A stretch of DNA of 64,000 nt, taken from assembly GCA_023362775.1 (NCBI GenBank), contig JALMGJ010000011.1, positions 23,176,001-23,240,000 of the forward strand, written 5' to 3'. The notes beneath the pieces are model-generated. The model was not told where the DNA came from, searched no databases, and worked only from the letters and a program-made list of their open reading frames with translations. Numbering within the stretch: position 1 is the stretch's first letter; every line of letters starts with the position of its first letter. This DNA is from Charina bottae (taxonomy: Eukaryota > Chordata > Lepidosauria > Squamata > Charinaidae). The translations under genes were made by a program, and so were the position numbers. Shown here piece by piece: positions 22,301-34,125 of this stretch.

Positions 22301-25300
22301 TACCATGAAAGAATATGGAAGTGGAAGATGGGAAGTAAACCAGTAGTCTGAGCTGATACTGTCAGGGTGCAGCGTATATTGTGCAGTTGCGTGCCTCATG
22401 AGTATAGTGACAAAAGACAGTCCATAAGTTGTAGCAAAACTGTACACACTTTACTATACACTACATACATATAAGTAACACTAGTAACCACTTTACTTAC
22501 AACTCTAACCAGATGCAACTCCAAGCATCAGCCCGAAACAACACAGTACAAATTGCTTCTGCTTATATGCAGTGAAATGGGAGTTGCTCTGCTGCCACAC
22601 CCTACAGGCGTGGTCCAATTGCCATGAGTCATCCACAGCTCAGCTGTGTGCTATTATGTCCCCATATTCATCCAGCCAAATTTACTCCAGGGTAGAACCC
22701 TGACAGCAACCTTTTGTGTTCCTAAGAGACAACCAGGAACTAAACTTGATCTCTAAAAGTTTCTCCTCCAATGCCATGAAATGTCACCTCCTGGAAGCAG
22801 AAGGAGGAACATAAGGATAGTTTCTACACTATATACCCGCCTCTACAAATTGTCTGAAAGTAAATTTAACAGTGATTCCCCATTAGGACTACCATACGTG
22901 GACCACAAAAATCCAGGCAACCATTAGAACAGTATTTCTCAACCGTGGCAATTTTAAGATGAGTGGACTTCAACTCCCAGGATATCCCTACCAACATGCT
23001 GGCTAGGGGATTCTGGGAAATGAAGTCCACACAGTGGCCAAGTTTGAAAACCACTGCATTAGAAGATGAAAGTGATACAAAACCCACAATTGCTGCCATC
23101 TAGTGGTCATGCAGATCTTTGTAGTCTAGATACGGTATGTCTGTTCTGTATGGTAATTAACGCATTGCTGTATTATTCTGCAGTTTTTTTCCACGGACAA
23201 ACTTTTTCTACAATGTTTAGTCATGAGCAAGTCATGTTCAAAAAAGATCCCCTGCAATGTTATTTATGGCTTTCTCTTTTATTATTGTATGTTTTGGGTA
23301 CTTTGGAAATGGGAGGAATTTTCTTTAATTGGTTTTTACCTAGCCAGCCGCTGTCTGGGAAAGGAAGAAGACTTTACAGTTTTCTGTATAATATGTTCTC
23401 TGTTTTCCTTTATAACAAAATGAATCTCTTTTGAAATACATAAAGGAAAGTAGAAATTATCACGCATACATGCACTCGTAGCTCAGAACAGAAGCTGTTT
23501 AGATAAAGAGCAATTTATCATTAAAATTCCTTGGTGATTCTGAAAAGAAGCAATAACAAGAGCAGAAATTGGAAGAGAGAAGCTTTTAATTATAGCTGAT
23601 TACCTTTGTGAAAAGGCTCAACAATGTTTTGGCTGTTCACCCTGGAAAGCTGTTGGCATGGCGCTTGAATTGTTTAAAAAAAAATCACCACAACCTGAGA
23701 CACATTGGAAGCTGCCTTAGGCTGAATAGGCTGTTGGTCCATCCAATGTCATACGCCCCAAATAGTATCAGTCTTTGCAGGTTGTCAGAGAATAATCTTT
23801 CCCAATCCTACTTGCCGTCAAGAAGTAAATCACGATTTGAAATTGAGACTTTTTGTGTGCAGATGTGCATTCTATCTCTGCAGTCTGGAAAAAAACATTT
23901 TAATGCAGTCAAATTACATTTCAAGAGAAAAGAGTTAGTGCAGGAACTGAAGTCTGGAGACTCATTAACTCATTAACTTTTCTGAAAATGCTTCTGCATT
24001 TGTATATTCGGTTGGACAGAGTTAGTGAAAGAAAAATGGCTATTCAAATAAACTTACCCTGTGTTCATGTTTGCAGTACTGTGCTAAAGTCAGTTTATAA
24101 TCCTTGCAGTTCCAAATTTATTTATTTATTTATTTATTTATTTAATTTTTAACGCCGCCCATCTCCCTGGGACCCTGGGCAGTTTACAATAAAAACAAGA
24201 TTTAAAATTCAGTACAGACTATCGATGATACAATAAAAGTTAGAAATATAAAATGCACTAAAATCCAGATGGTAGTAAGTTCTAATTCAATTTGTGATTG
24301 TATAAAACAGAGCTTTCCAAACTCCGCACCGCCCCCCCGTGCCACCACCGTGCGCGTGCGCACCGCCGCACGCCCCCCCACGCCGTTGTCGTGCGCGCGC
24401 GCCACTGCCACTGGTGTGTCGCCAGCGGCAGCACTTTGGAAAGCCCTGGTATAAAAAGCCAGTCTAGGGCACCAGCCATCCCCAGGACTGACTATTTCCC
24501 TCCCCGCCCCAGGCACGATGGCAAAACCAGGCCTTCAGTTTTTCTCTCTCAGGAGAGAGGGGGCTTGCCTCACCTCTGGGGGAAGAATGTTCCAGAGGGC
24601 GGGAGCTGCTGCAGAGAAGGCCTGCTTCCTAGACCCCGCCAGATGGAATTCTCTTACAGACGGGAATTAACATGAAATAACATGAAACTGCCATGAAATG
24701 ATAAAAAGAAACATCCATTTTGATGAGAGGCATTCTGGAAATCAATATATATTGGCTGTACTTGACAAACGTGAACTTCATCCATAATATTCCAAAATAA
24801 ATGTCCTGTTCTCTTTATTACAGCATCATTGGAAAAGGGAAAGCTGGTAATTTGCCCCTAACCCTTGCCTCCCTCTCTCTCTGTCTCTCTGTCCAGTCGT
24901 AGAATCTGAATGCACGGACAGTTCTCCCACTGTCTATTTCTGGAACCGAAAGGCCTTGCACATTACCAGCTCCATAGAGGAGAGTGGGGGTCTTGACCCA
25001 GCCCTTACTGGCTGCCTCTTTGCTGCTTGGACCCTGGTTTGCCTCGCCATGATCAAAGGCATTAAGTCCTCCGGCAAGGTGGGTTGTGACTGCCCGTCTG
25101 TCTTGACACAAGCATATCCAGTCGGAGACTTCATCATGGACATTCCAACCATTACCTTGCATATAGTTGTCTTGCTTTCCTCAACCTAGCAGCCTGTAGA
25201 TATGGTGGACCACAACTTTCATCTTCACTAGCTGACCTTTGGGCTGAGGAAATTTGCATTTACTTTTTGGGATTTCGGGGACAAGGGGAGTTGGGGAAGA

Positions 25301-26087
25301 GGAGGCATAAGAAGGGAAGCAAATCATTTGGACTCTGGACTGAATGAGGGGAAGTGTGAAGAAGGGAAGAATCTTCACATCATTAGCAGAAGCTAATTCA
25401 TGGGAGGAGACAGAATCTTTCTGGGCGTCTTGGAAGGGAAAACCATCCGTAGGAAGGAAGAAGGCAGCTACTGAGAATCAATACAGGCAGGATGGATGAA
25501 CGGCTATCTTCTTTTGCTAAGAATCTGCCAGTAAAATGTTTAATCTGGACACTTCTTCCAGCCATATGGACTCTCTTGATATTGAATACTCCCTGAGACC
25601 AAACACATTACAGTGTGCATTTTATTAATTAAATCAGTAACTTATTGCTGCTTTTAATTGAGGTGATTCAGCACAGTCTGCATGAGTCTAGGGGGCTTTT
25701 TCTACTGCTGAATTGATGTTCTAACCCTGAGTTAGCAGTACCGGCATAACCGCCCACAGTCACTGGGAGCCGGGCGGCATATAAATTTAATATATTATTA
25801 TATTACTACAGTGACCTGACTTCCTTTAATGGTAATGGGCGATGAAGCCAAACAGATTTTATTGCCCTTAAGGGGGAACATACTACTATTACTCTTGATA
25901 TATCCAAGGATGGCTTAAGCCTGTCTCATACATGATGGGCTCTGGATGAGATGAAGGCAATATCACGGAAACAGGATAGAAAACGGAGGCCACCAGGTTT
26001 GTTCCGACTACGGTTAGGTGTGAGCGTCAAAAGGCTCTAAGATTATTCACAAGCAATCTCTGAGTCAGGGCAGGTCATATAAATTAA

Positions 26088-26129
<42 letters not shown>

Positions 26130-29100
26130 TTTGGCAGGCTTACTAATGGGATTTGTGGGAAGGAAGCTACAGAAACATGAAAGCAACCTGTTCCCCTTGT
26201 GTGCCGATAATTTCTGCTGATGTGATTGTCGCCGTGCCTTGATTTTTATATTCATTTCCACTACACCCTCCACCCTATCCCAGGTTCTGTATTTCAGCTC
26301 TCTGTTCCCCTACGTGGTTCTCTTGTGCTTCCTTGTACGAGCTTTGCTGCTAGAAGGGGCAGCTGACGGTATCAGGATCATGTTCACCCCCAAGGTAAGA
26401 GACTCCAGTCCTGGGTGGCCATCCTGGTCTTGAAATGTACAGTATCGCTTCTTTCCCTCATACACGCAAATTTCCCCCTTTCTGGCAAAACATGACCTAA
26501 TTTCTTTGCTTTCAAAACTTCAACACCACCCCTTTTCACCAGTGGTATCAAAATATATTATCCTCAGCATCTGGTGCCGGTATGGGAATAAAGGGAAAAC
26601 GTTGAGAACAATGGGCCAAATTACTACAGAGTGCAGCACATTCAGCCTGGGTCATTTCTGTACAACGTATACAAGATAATCATGGTGACCGTCATCGACA
26701 GCAGTTAAAGGCTGACAAGTAACATTGCTAACTTAGGGTAATGGCATTAAAGCCTGTAATAGGAGAAGCAACTGTTGGCTTGATTTAGGCCTAAGCAAGG
26801 AGAATCAAGATTTCTAATCATTTCTCAATTGTTGAGACTATTTATTCATTAAATTTAGAGGCTGCCCCAATCTGTACGACAATTAAAAAAACAATAGAAA
26901 GGTGGAATATGTAATCCAAAAGGAAGTCCGGAGAAAATTAACGATCAATTGCATAAGCAAAACATCCCACGAGGGGTCCAACACCCACTCTAACCCAAGA
27001 CCTGAGGATAGAGCCAGGTTTTAAGGGCTCACTTAAACAGGTCCAGGGTGGTGGTCGAACAAATCTAGGGTGGGCTGGTATTCCATGGGGCAGGTGCCAT
27101 GACAGAGATGGCCCACTTCTTGGGTCCCACCAGATGTCATTGTTTAATTGATGGGACCTGGAGTATGCTGGCTCTGTCAGGTTGTATGGGATGGGCAGAA
27201 ACTATAAGGAATAGGTGATTCCTCAAATATCCAGTCCCTATGCCACGTGGGGTATTATAGATGATAACCAGCACCTTGAATTGCACCCAGTAGCCCACGG
27301 GCAACCGGTGCAGCTCATGAAGCAGAAGTGTGACGTGGGCATGCTATGGCCTGCCCATGCTGCCACATTCTGGACTACCTGTAGCTTCCAGATGATCTTC
27401 AAGGGCAGCCCTGTGTAGAATGTATTGCAGTAGTCCAATGATGAGGCGACCAAAGCACGAGTGGCTATCTTGAGCCGTTTTATGCCTTTCAGCAAATGAG
27501 AAAAGATACAGCAGGGGCAGAGGTGCAAGAAACATGAAATGACGCCTTTTGTCCCTGCCTCACAATTTCTTCTCTTTCCCCTCCCCCAAGCTGTCCATCT
27601 GGGGAGATATGCAGGTCTGGCGTCAGGCAGCCACCCAGGTGTTCTTTGCCCTGGGCCTGGGCTTCGGCACCATCATTGCTTACTCCAGCTACAACCCTCA
27701 GCATAACAACTGCCACGTCGATGGGTTGCTTGTGTCCGGGATCAATTTCCTTACCTCCGTGCTGGCCACGCTGGTAGTTTTTGCCGTGCTGGGCTTCCGA
27801 GCCAACGTCTTGGCGCGCGACTGCATCGTAAGGTTAGTGCCCACCTAACTATTGGTAAAAGGGCAACAAGAATGATGATGAGACCTGACACGAAGTCCTG
27901 CAAGGAAGGATTGAGAGGGGCTATGATACCCCTTTTCAAGTAGTGAAGGGGGGTAGAGCAGAAGAAGGAAGGGGCCGGGCCGGGCCATCTGGCAGCACCT
28001 GTACCAGGTATATGTGGGAGAAGTCTCATTCTTTCACTCCTACAAAGACACTGTCATCACCACCTTTCAGCCTTTCCTCCTTCCCATGGCATAGCGCTTC
28101 CGGGTTTTTTGCGCAACAGACCAGGACACCGCAGGCCGCGCCGCCGCCGTTGGTGTGTGTCGCCAACGTTAAAAGTTTGGAAAGCTCTGGTCTAATGTCT
28201 CCCAGGTCACTGAGTTTGGGTTTATATGTTCTGTTTTGGGGGTTCATGTCTTTTCTAATCTTTCTACACGTATTGTATGTTTATTTGTTTGGCAGAAATG
28301 CAAATCATTTGACTGAGCTGGTGAAGAATGGTTCCCTCTTAGCTGTGCTTCCTGCAAATTTCTCTGAGTTCTCTCCTGCTCAGTACAGCAATTGGTATCA
28401 GAATCAGTGGAATGATACAAAGAAGCAATTGCGGGAGTGGGGGCTTGGCGATTGTCGTGTAGAAGATGAAATGAACAAGGTAAATGGGTAGGCATGGGCT
28501 GGTTTCACACATCTGGCTAAGTATAGATTATTCAAGAACATGCTAAGCCATTAACCAGGATCTATAAAACCTCAGTGGCTGAGTTCACCAAAGCCAAAAG
28601 AGCAAGATTACGGCTTAGAACAGGGGTACCCAACCTTTTTGGCACCAGGGACCAGTCGTGGAAGACAATTTTTCCACGGACCAGGGGGGCGAGGTTTGCA
28701 GGCGGGAGCCAATTGTGCGGACCAGGGGGCGGGGTTTGCAGGCGGGAGCCAATCGTGCGGACAGGGGGTGGGGTTTGCAGGTGGGAGCCAATAGCGCGGA
28801 TGGGGGGTGAGGTTTGCAGGTGGGAGCCAATCGCTCGCAGCTATATAATGGGAGGAGAAAGGCTCAGAAGGGCCCCTCCCTAACTTCTCAGGCTGTAAAG
28901 GAGACAGCGGGAGATTTGTACTTTCAGACTTGCAAGATTCTGTTAATGGAGCCTTACAATAAAGTAGAATTAGCTCATCTGGTCGTGTTTCCTGTCTGGT
29001 CTACCTGGGAAGGCTGACATCAGTCTTCCAAGTCTGAAAGTGCAAATCTCCCGCTGTCTCCTTTACAGCCTGAGAAGTTAGGGAGGGGCCCTTCTGAGCC

Positions 29101-32100
29101 TCTTGCTCTGCCCATTATGCAGCTACGGGCTAGGCCCTCTCTTATCTGGCCATCCCCTAAGCAGCTTCTCTTCACCCCATTTCTCAAGGTCTTTCTCACG
29201 TACCATTACACAACCTCTTCTTGTTTGTTTCATAAGTTGGCTAAACACGAACTTCCAGGCCAGGCTTCCCCTATCTTGGTGTCTTCCAGATGTGTGGACT
29301 TAAAACTGAGGCTTCTCGGCAGCAGCCCTGCTGGCTGGGGAATTCTGAAAGTTGAAACCCACACATCTGGAAGAGATCCAGATTGAGGAAGGCTGTGTTA
29401 AGCTTTCCCTTTGCTCTAAACTTGACATCTGCTACAGCTCCTGTTCTCAGTCTCTCTCTCTCCCTCCCTCAGGGTGTGGAAGGGACAGGCCTGGCCTTCA
29501 TCACCTTCACGGAAGCAATGACCCTGTTTCCCACGGCCCCCTTCTGGTCCATGCTGTTCTTTTTCATGCTGCTCAACTTAGGGCTGAGCACCATGCTGGG
29601 GAACATGCAAGGAATCATCACTCCCTTATTGGACAACTTCCGCAGCCTCCACCGCCGGCGGACACTCTTCACAGGTACCGCAGAGCGGCAGTTCTTCTTG
29701 GCCTGGGGCAATGGCTGTGCTATGCCATGAGGGATGGGATTCTAGCTTGTAGCTCTTCGGACTCTACAGAATATGGGTGGCTAAGCAGGTGGTAGGATTT
29801 AAAACATTCTGCAGAAAGGGGATAGGATTTCAGATTGCCGGGAGGAGGAGTTGCCTTTAAAATGGGGCGCTAGTGGTGTTGATGGCTGACGATGCCGCTT
29901 CAGATTGCTGGGTGGGTCAGGGCTTGCAGAATGAGGTGCTGCTACTTCCCTCCTTCAGAGTGCAAAGGAGGGGGAGTGCATTTTAAAACGAAACCATTTT
30001 AAAATCAATCTGGTGCTCTGTTCTGCAGGACACATGGGAGGGTTGGTGCCCTCGTACCCAAGCACACACCTCTTAGTGAAGGAACAAAAGACGACATGCA
30101 AATTCCACATTTCTTATGTCACAATGAAGCCAAAGCGAAACCATTATTTCTTTATAGCAGAAGCTTCAACTATAATTCATACTAAATCCATGAAATTGGA
30201 TTTTTCTCTCTGAAATATTTCAGGAGAAAGGACATCGTGTTGGGCTTCTTCCACTCTAAACGTAGTCACGAGGATTTTTGTTCTAGCATGTCAACTTGAT
30301 TTACGTACGTGATGGGGGCCTCCAGTTCCGTATCTTTCTCTGGGCGGGTTCCATGTTGTGTGGGCCTTGGGCAAGAGATCTGAAAGGGTCTCCTCCGTTC
30401 CAGCAGATGCCACCAGCAGCTGTCCCACACCTGGGCCTGAAAAACCGAGCAGCTGGGTGCGGTCCTCACATGCCAACCTCGTCCAGGTCCCATAGCTGTT
30501 TTGGACTGCTGCTCCTCGGCCTTATGCCGTAACTTCTGTGGGAAGCTGCAGAAGAGTGCGACAAACTGGTTGGGCTGGGCTAGGTTGCTTTTTGCTCACG
30601 TCTTTCTTTGACACAGGGACCCTGGTGGAGATATACTGGCTGCAGATATCTGATAGGCCATTAAAATAATGGCTACATTCCTGCATTGCCCTTAGCTATG
30701 ACCCAGGTAGCATCTCCTGTTTTTAAAAATGCTGCCACAGGTATCTTTTGCTGCTTACCGGCATCCAGAGGTCTCTCTTAGTCCTCTGAACATGCCAGTA
30801 ATGCTTAACAAAAATAGCAGTGGCATTTCTCCTTGTCTGCACTGATCCATAGGTCCTGACGGGTACCCATGCATGCCAACCTGCTCTCTGTTTCTCTCCC
30901 TACAGTCCTGTGCTGTATTATTGGATTCCTGCTGGGCTTGGTTTTTGTTCAGCGCTCAGGCAACTATTTTGTGTCCATGTTCGATGACTATTCAGCCACT
31001 CTGCCCCTGCTTATTGTTGTAGCTAGCGAAGCTTTTGCCATAGCTTGGATCTATGGAGCTGACAGGTAATTTTCTACCTTCCCTCCCACCTCTGCATGTT
31101 TCCGGTTCGTTCGTGTCATTGGACCTTGGAGAAAGAAAGGTGGGGTTTAATCTTCAATCTTATTTTTTGTGTAAGCGTTGCAAAAACAATCTTGTTCCTG
31201 TCATCCAACTGTCTGCTACTTTTTCCTGTACAGGTAGTCCTCGACTTACGACCACAATTGGGAACGGAATTTCCATTGTAAGTCGTTTCGGTCGTAAGTC
31301 GAGTCACCATGTGATCAGACCCAATTTTATGACCATTTTACACTGGTCATTAAGTGAATAACTGCAGTCATTAAGCAAATCCAGCAAAAACGTCACAAAA
31401 TGTGATTACAGGACCATGGGAGGCTGCAACTGGTCATAAATGCGAGCCAGTTGCCAAGTGCCCGAAATGCAATCATGTGACCACGGGGGGTGGTGCGATG
31501 TTTTGCAACACTCAGAAGTGCTTTACAGGCCGTAAAGCAGGGGTCCCCAACCCCTGGGCCGTGGACCAGTACCAGTCCGTGGCCTGTTAGGAACCGGGCT
31601 GTCATGTCGGTCTCCGAACCCCACCCCCTGATCCGTGCTATTGGCTCCCGCCTGCAAACCCCGCCCCCTGGTCCACGCGATTGGCTCCCGTCTGCAAACC
31701 CCACCACCCCGCCCCAGTCCGTGGAAAAATTGTCTTCCACAAAACCGGTCCCTTCTGCCAAAAAGGTTGGGGACCCCTGCCGTAAAGCACCCATTCCGAG
31801 GCTGTTGTAACTTCGGACCATCGTTAAACGAATGGTCCTAAGTCAAGGACTACCTGTATATTTCTCTTTTTGCAGGTTCTTGGATGACATAGAAAACATG
31901 CTAGGCTGGCGCCCGTGGAGAATCTATAGCTACATGTGGCGCTATGTGAGCCTGGCAGCAATGTTGTGTCTGTTGCTAGCAAGTTTGGTATACATGGTTA
32001 TGAAGCGCCCCACCTACATGGCCTGGAACAGAGAGAAGGTAAGAAGTTTATCTACTCCATCACGTCCCGCCTTGTTTTTAACACATTGCAATTGGCCCGC

Positions 32101-32682
32101 TTGTCTTTTTGAAAACAAACAAAAATGAAATGAAATCTAGGCACTGTTTAAAGGGTGGGTTCACACAATAAGTTTAACCGTAACCCTGGGTTAGAGTTAA
32201 GAAAACGCCATTGTAGTGCTCAGATACTATGTTAAGCCCTAACAGATACTTCCTATGACGGCTTGCTGTGGAGCAGCCTGGTGGAGAAAAGCTTTCTCCA
32301 TTGAATTCTCTTCCCTGTGCAACCGGCGAGAGCATAGAAGAGGCCTGAGGCAAAGCTAGACGGAGACACGGATCTCAATGTCCCTCTCTCCCTTTCCTTT
32401 TCCTTTTCCTTTCCTTTCCAGGCAGAGGAGCAGCAGCTGGAGTACCCGCCCTGGGCCTTGGGCCTTCTCATTAGCCTGATTGTCGTGGCTGCTCTACCCA
32501 TTCCAGGCATGTTTCTTAGACAGCTCTTGATGGAACGGTTTGCCCAGCACAGCCACAAGTCTGGCCAGATACCTATACCCACTGAAGAGGAAGATGGGGC
32601 AGAGGAAAAAGAGAGTCCGGCTGATCTTGATCACCCCAGCAACGGTTATTTGCTTGTGCCAGCAGAAGAGGGACAGGAATAG
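19322..32682 (+). CDS. SLC6A16: SLC6-family sodium-dependent transporter, SLC6A15/16/17 type, 11 coding exons
   Basis: Likely a plasma-membrane Na+-coupled carrier for neutral amino acids or related solutes. Exons: 19322-19517, 20809-20966, 21722-21848, 24897-25078, 26284-26394, 27591-27832, 28296-28479, 29473-29674, 30906-31065, 31876-32038, 32422-32682. All have GT-AG borders and matching phases, giving 661 residues. Twelve membrane segments fit. TM1 holds [12 protein letters not shown] (49-60) with the SLC6 NGGG signature, and [13 protein letters not shown] ends TM2 (80-92). The YYNVIIAW and PLPW segments, TM6 ([11 protein letters not shown]) and [14 protein letters not shown] follow the A15/A17 pattern. 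NGS and NFS sequons lie in the large loop before TM8. The start at 19322 is preferred to an in-frame ATG upstream in a TG repeat. The name SLC6A16 rests on nearness to BAX, as on human 19q13; a divergent A15/A17 copy is the alternative. Substrate is unknown. Confidence 0.85.
20337..20660 (+). repeat. tRNA-derived SINE (family B) with one internal 102-bp-type duplication, BovB-like tail
   Basis: The head is gagccagtttggtgtagcag. Two copies of the gagagttctagtccc module follow. The tail is caaaccacttctgaaaaacc, then gacttgtccgggcagtcacc. It shows the junction (caaaccaggagactg) found in the amplified copies at 6504-7141 and 62122-62448. It sits in intron 1 of the transporter. Confidence 0.8.
22371..22704 (-). 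mobile_element. LTR-like element with TGTCAGGGT...ACCCTGACA ends
   Basis: The unit is bounded by the inverted ends tgtcagggt and accctgaca, with no coding content. It lies in intron 3 of the transporter. The flanking 5-mers (gatac, gcaac) agree at only three positions, so a target duplication is not proven. A solo LTR is the best reading; a short DNA transposon is the alternative. Confidence 0.4.
22890..23136. repeat. palindromic CTCF-core repeat interrupted by a hAT element
   Basis: The left arm ends ccacaaaaatccaggcaacc. The right arm holds tgctgccatctagtgg (23091-23106), whose reverse complement ccactagatggca fits the CTCF core well. Between the arms sits a hAT element at 22930-23056, so the palindrome is the older insertion. 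Confidence 0.55.
22930..23056. mobile_element. palindromic hAT-like MITE (family P)
   Basis: Starts cagtatttctcaaccgtggc and ends aaccactg. The exact 8-bp duplication CATTAGAA flanks it at 22922-22929 and 23057-23064. The two arms (acttcaactcccagga ... tgggaaatgaagtccac) are inverted copies. Confidence 0.8.
24118..24145. repeat. (TTTA)n at a LINE 3' end
   Basis: About seven TTTA units precede aacgccgcccatctcc, the reversed 3' end of a CR1/L2-type LINE. Confidence 0.85.
24146..24660 (-). mobile_element. CR1/L2-type LINE 3' fragment with a hAT insertion
   Basis: On the - strand this matches the C-terminal end and 3' untranslated region of the LINE at 56110-58800 (tggctggtgccct ... gcccagggtcccagggag). 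A family G hAT element at 24308-24448 splits it. It lies in intron 3 of the transporter. Confidence 0.65.
24308..24448. mobile_element. hAT-like MITE (family G), GC-rich
   Basis: The ends are cagagctttccaaact and actttggaaagccctg. The exact 8-bp duplication GTATAAAA lies at 24300-24307 and 24449-24456. The inside is unusually rich in CG and CA/TG steps. Confidence 0.85.
26084..26127. repeat. (AAT)n microsatellite
   Basis: A run of ATA/AAT triplets about 44 bp long in intron 4 of the transporter. Confidence 0.9.
26880..27490 (-). mobile_element. decayed CR1/L2-type LINE fragment
   Basis: Read on the - strand, it resembles the SHIDYCNTLYMGLPLK, QLVQNAAA and LHWVPV region of the LINE at 57148-58584 (for example [19 protein letters not shown] near 27430). 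Frames are broken. It ends about 100 bp before the next transporter exon. Confidence 0.65.
28090..28189. mobile_element. 3' part of a family G hAT-like element
   Basis: It contains agcgcttccgggttttttgc and ends gttaaaagtttggaaagctctg at 28189, as in other family G copies. The 5' end is missing or diverged, so no duplication is visible. Confidence 0.6.
28622..28840. mobile_element. hAT-like element (family C) with a CCAAT/GC-box minisatellite, truncated
   Basis: Starts caggggtacccaacctttttgg. It then carries about four copies of a roughly 38-bp unit with gagccaat and a GC box (gggggcggggtttgcaggcg). It is the inverse of the copy at 31538-31779. Its far end is lost where LTR sequence begins. 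Confidence 0.65.
28845..29211. mobile_element. two LTR pieces in inverted orientation
   Basis: 28845-29026 matches the 3' two-thirds of the solo LTR at 13379-13647 in the same orientation (aggctcagaagggc ... caataaagtagaattagc ... aaggctgaca). 29030-29211 is the reverse complement of the 5' part of the same LTR, ending taccattaca. The overlap (about 75 bp around the cagcgggagatttg segment) forms a palindrome. It lies in intron 7 of the transporter. Confidence 0.7.
31231..31856. mobile_element. Tigger/mariner-type element with TA target duplication, split by a hAT
   Basis: The ends are inverted: caggtagtcctcgacttacg and cctaagtcaaggactacctg. Each side has TA (31229-31230, 31857-31858). It has no transposase frame, so it is non-autonomous. 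A family C hAT element sits inside at 31538-31779. It lies in intron 9 of the transporter. The related copy is at 60220-60621. Confidence 0.85.
31538..31779. mobile_element. hAT-like element (family C) nested in a Tigger element
   Basis: Starts caggggtccccaacccctgg and ends aaaggttggggacccctg. The exact 8-bp duplication CCGTAAAG lies at 31530-31537 and 31780-31787. Inside are two to three units of attggctcccgcctgcaaac plus ccccgccccc, i.e. inverted CCAAT and GC boxes. Confidence 0.9.
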
Positions 32683-33099
32683 GACCGACTCACCGCTGGG
32701 ATGTGTGACGTATAGCATGTGCAATTCTCCACCTCAGAGATATCCCTGGTCGCTGCTGTATTTCCGGCTTTTGATAGCCTTAATAAGCAAAGCGTATTTC
32801 TTTTGACCCTCCCGGCCCTGCTTGTAGAACAGGAGGAAGGCTACTTGGGTCTAAAGGGAGAGACCCCTTATACTGGCTTGAGAGGCTGAGGCCAAGGACA
32901 AGGCTTCTGGAGCTAAACTATCATGGCTCTTCTGCAGGAAGCTACAAGCCTTTGAGTTTTCTACACTCTTGGAGTTGTGCGTGTCCACACCTGTTCCGCC
33001 CATAATAGTGGAGTGGAACCTGAGTGGCCATTGGTAGGGAGGGGATTCTGAGCAATGCCTTTAAAAACAAAATCAAGTATTTAATACTAAGTGCTTATT
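32683..33099. other. 3' flank of the transporter gene
   Basis: Probably the 3' untranslated region. No AATAAA occurs close to the stop; the first clear one I see is at 34479-34484, far downstream. The real polyadenylation site is not identified. Confidence 0.35.
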
Positions 33100-33107
33100 C
33101 CTTAAAG

Positions 33108-33298
33108 CAGAGCTTTCCAAACTGTGTGTCGGGACAGGTTAGTGTGTCGGCTGCAGTGTCTGGGTGTGTCGCGGCTGCTGCTGCCTCCTGGCTTCCATGC
33201 AGGTCCTAGTGCCTGACGTGCCCTGCTGTAAGAGCGTGTCGCGAAATGATGCATGTCTAGAAAGTGTGTCACCAACATGAAAAGTTTGGAAAGCTCTG
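33108..33298. mobile_element. hAT-like MITE (family G), complete
   Basis: The ends are cagagctttccaaactgtgt and catgaaaagtttggaaagctctg. The exact 8-bp duplication CCTTAAAG lies at 33100-33107 and 33299-33306. It contains tgtcgcgaaatgatgcatgt, shared with copies at 165 and 45010. Confidence 0.9.
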
Positions 33299-33892
33299 CC
33301 TTAAAGCCTGATTGCCCGTTCCTAAGGTTTGAATGTATATGATCACAGTGTACAGTATATTTGTTAATATTAAGATGGCAGTGATAGGGGGGAAATAATT
33401 TAAAATAGACATTATACTGCTCTAATGTTCTTATTTAAGCAGTGCATTTCGCTAGTGCTTATTTTAAAACAAAGTAGGGAAAGCATGGTTTCCAGAATTC
33501 TTTTTTTAGCCCTTAATAATAGTCCTACTGTGGGTCATGTGACTAAGAGGAAGTGGGGCTTAGAACAGATCAGTGGGCAACATTCCAAGCTGCTATCTAA
33601 CTACCTCTCCCACAGAGATACTGTACATGGGGGGATTTTTCTGACAGATTTTTTTTATTCCTGGCCTCATCCGGCTCATTTTCAAATTTGACCTTTCTTT
33701 TACGAGCTTCTTCCCCCCACCAAATTTGATCCCATTCTGCTGATGGATAGGCAGACAAAGTCCCGAGTCCCTTTGCATAATTTCTTTGCAACATTCCATT
33801 GGGTTGGAAAGAATGAAAAAGATAATGGACACATGATTGGGGATAATTTAAACATTGATTTTAAGTATTAACAGGGCAGTAAACAGTTGTAG

Positions 33893-34125
33893 AGAGCCAG
33901 TCTGGTGTAGTGGTTAAGGCACCAGGCTAGAAACCCAGAGGCCATGAGTTCTAGTCCCACCTTAGGCACAAAGCCAGCTGGGTGACCTTGGGCCAGTCAC
34001 TTTCTCTCAGCCCTAGGAAGCAGGCAATGGCAAACCACTTCTGAAAAACCTTGCCAAGAAAACTGCAGGGACTTGTCCAGGCAGTCTCCGAGAATTGGAC
34101 ACGATTGAATGGATTTAAAAAAAAG
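33893..34125 (+). repeat. tRNA-derived SINE (family B) with BovB-like tail, full length
   Basis: It begins gagagccagtctggtgtagt. The body has agttctagtcccaccttagg and gtgaccttgggccagtcact. The tail has cagtctccgagaattggaca followed by cgattgaatgg. Flanking agttgta is repeated on both sides. There is a single module, unlike the 102-bp amplified copies. Confidence 0.85.

Noticed and set aside
24269..24516. Arg/Pro-rich open frames near 24.3 kb
   Set aside because: They lie inside a GC-rich hAT element flanked by GTATAAAA duplications.
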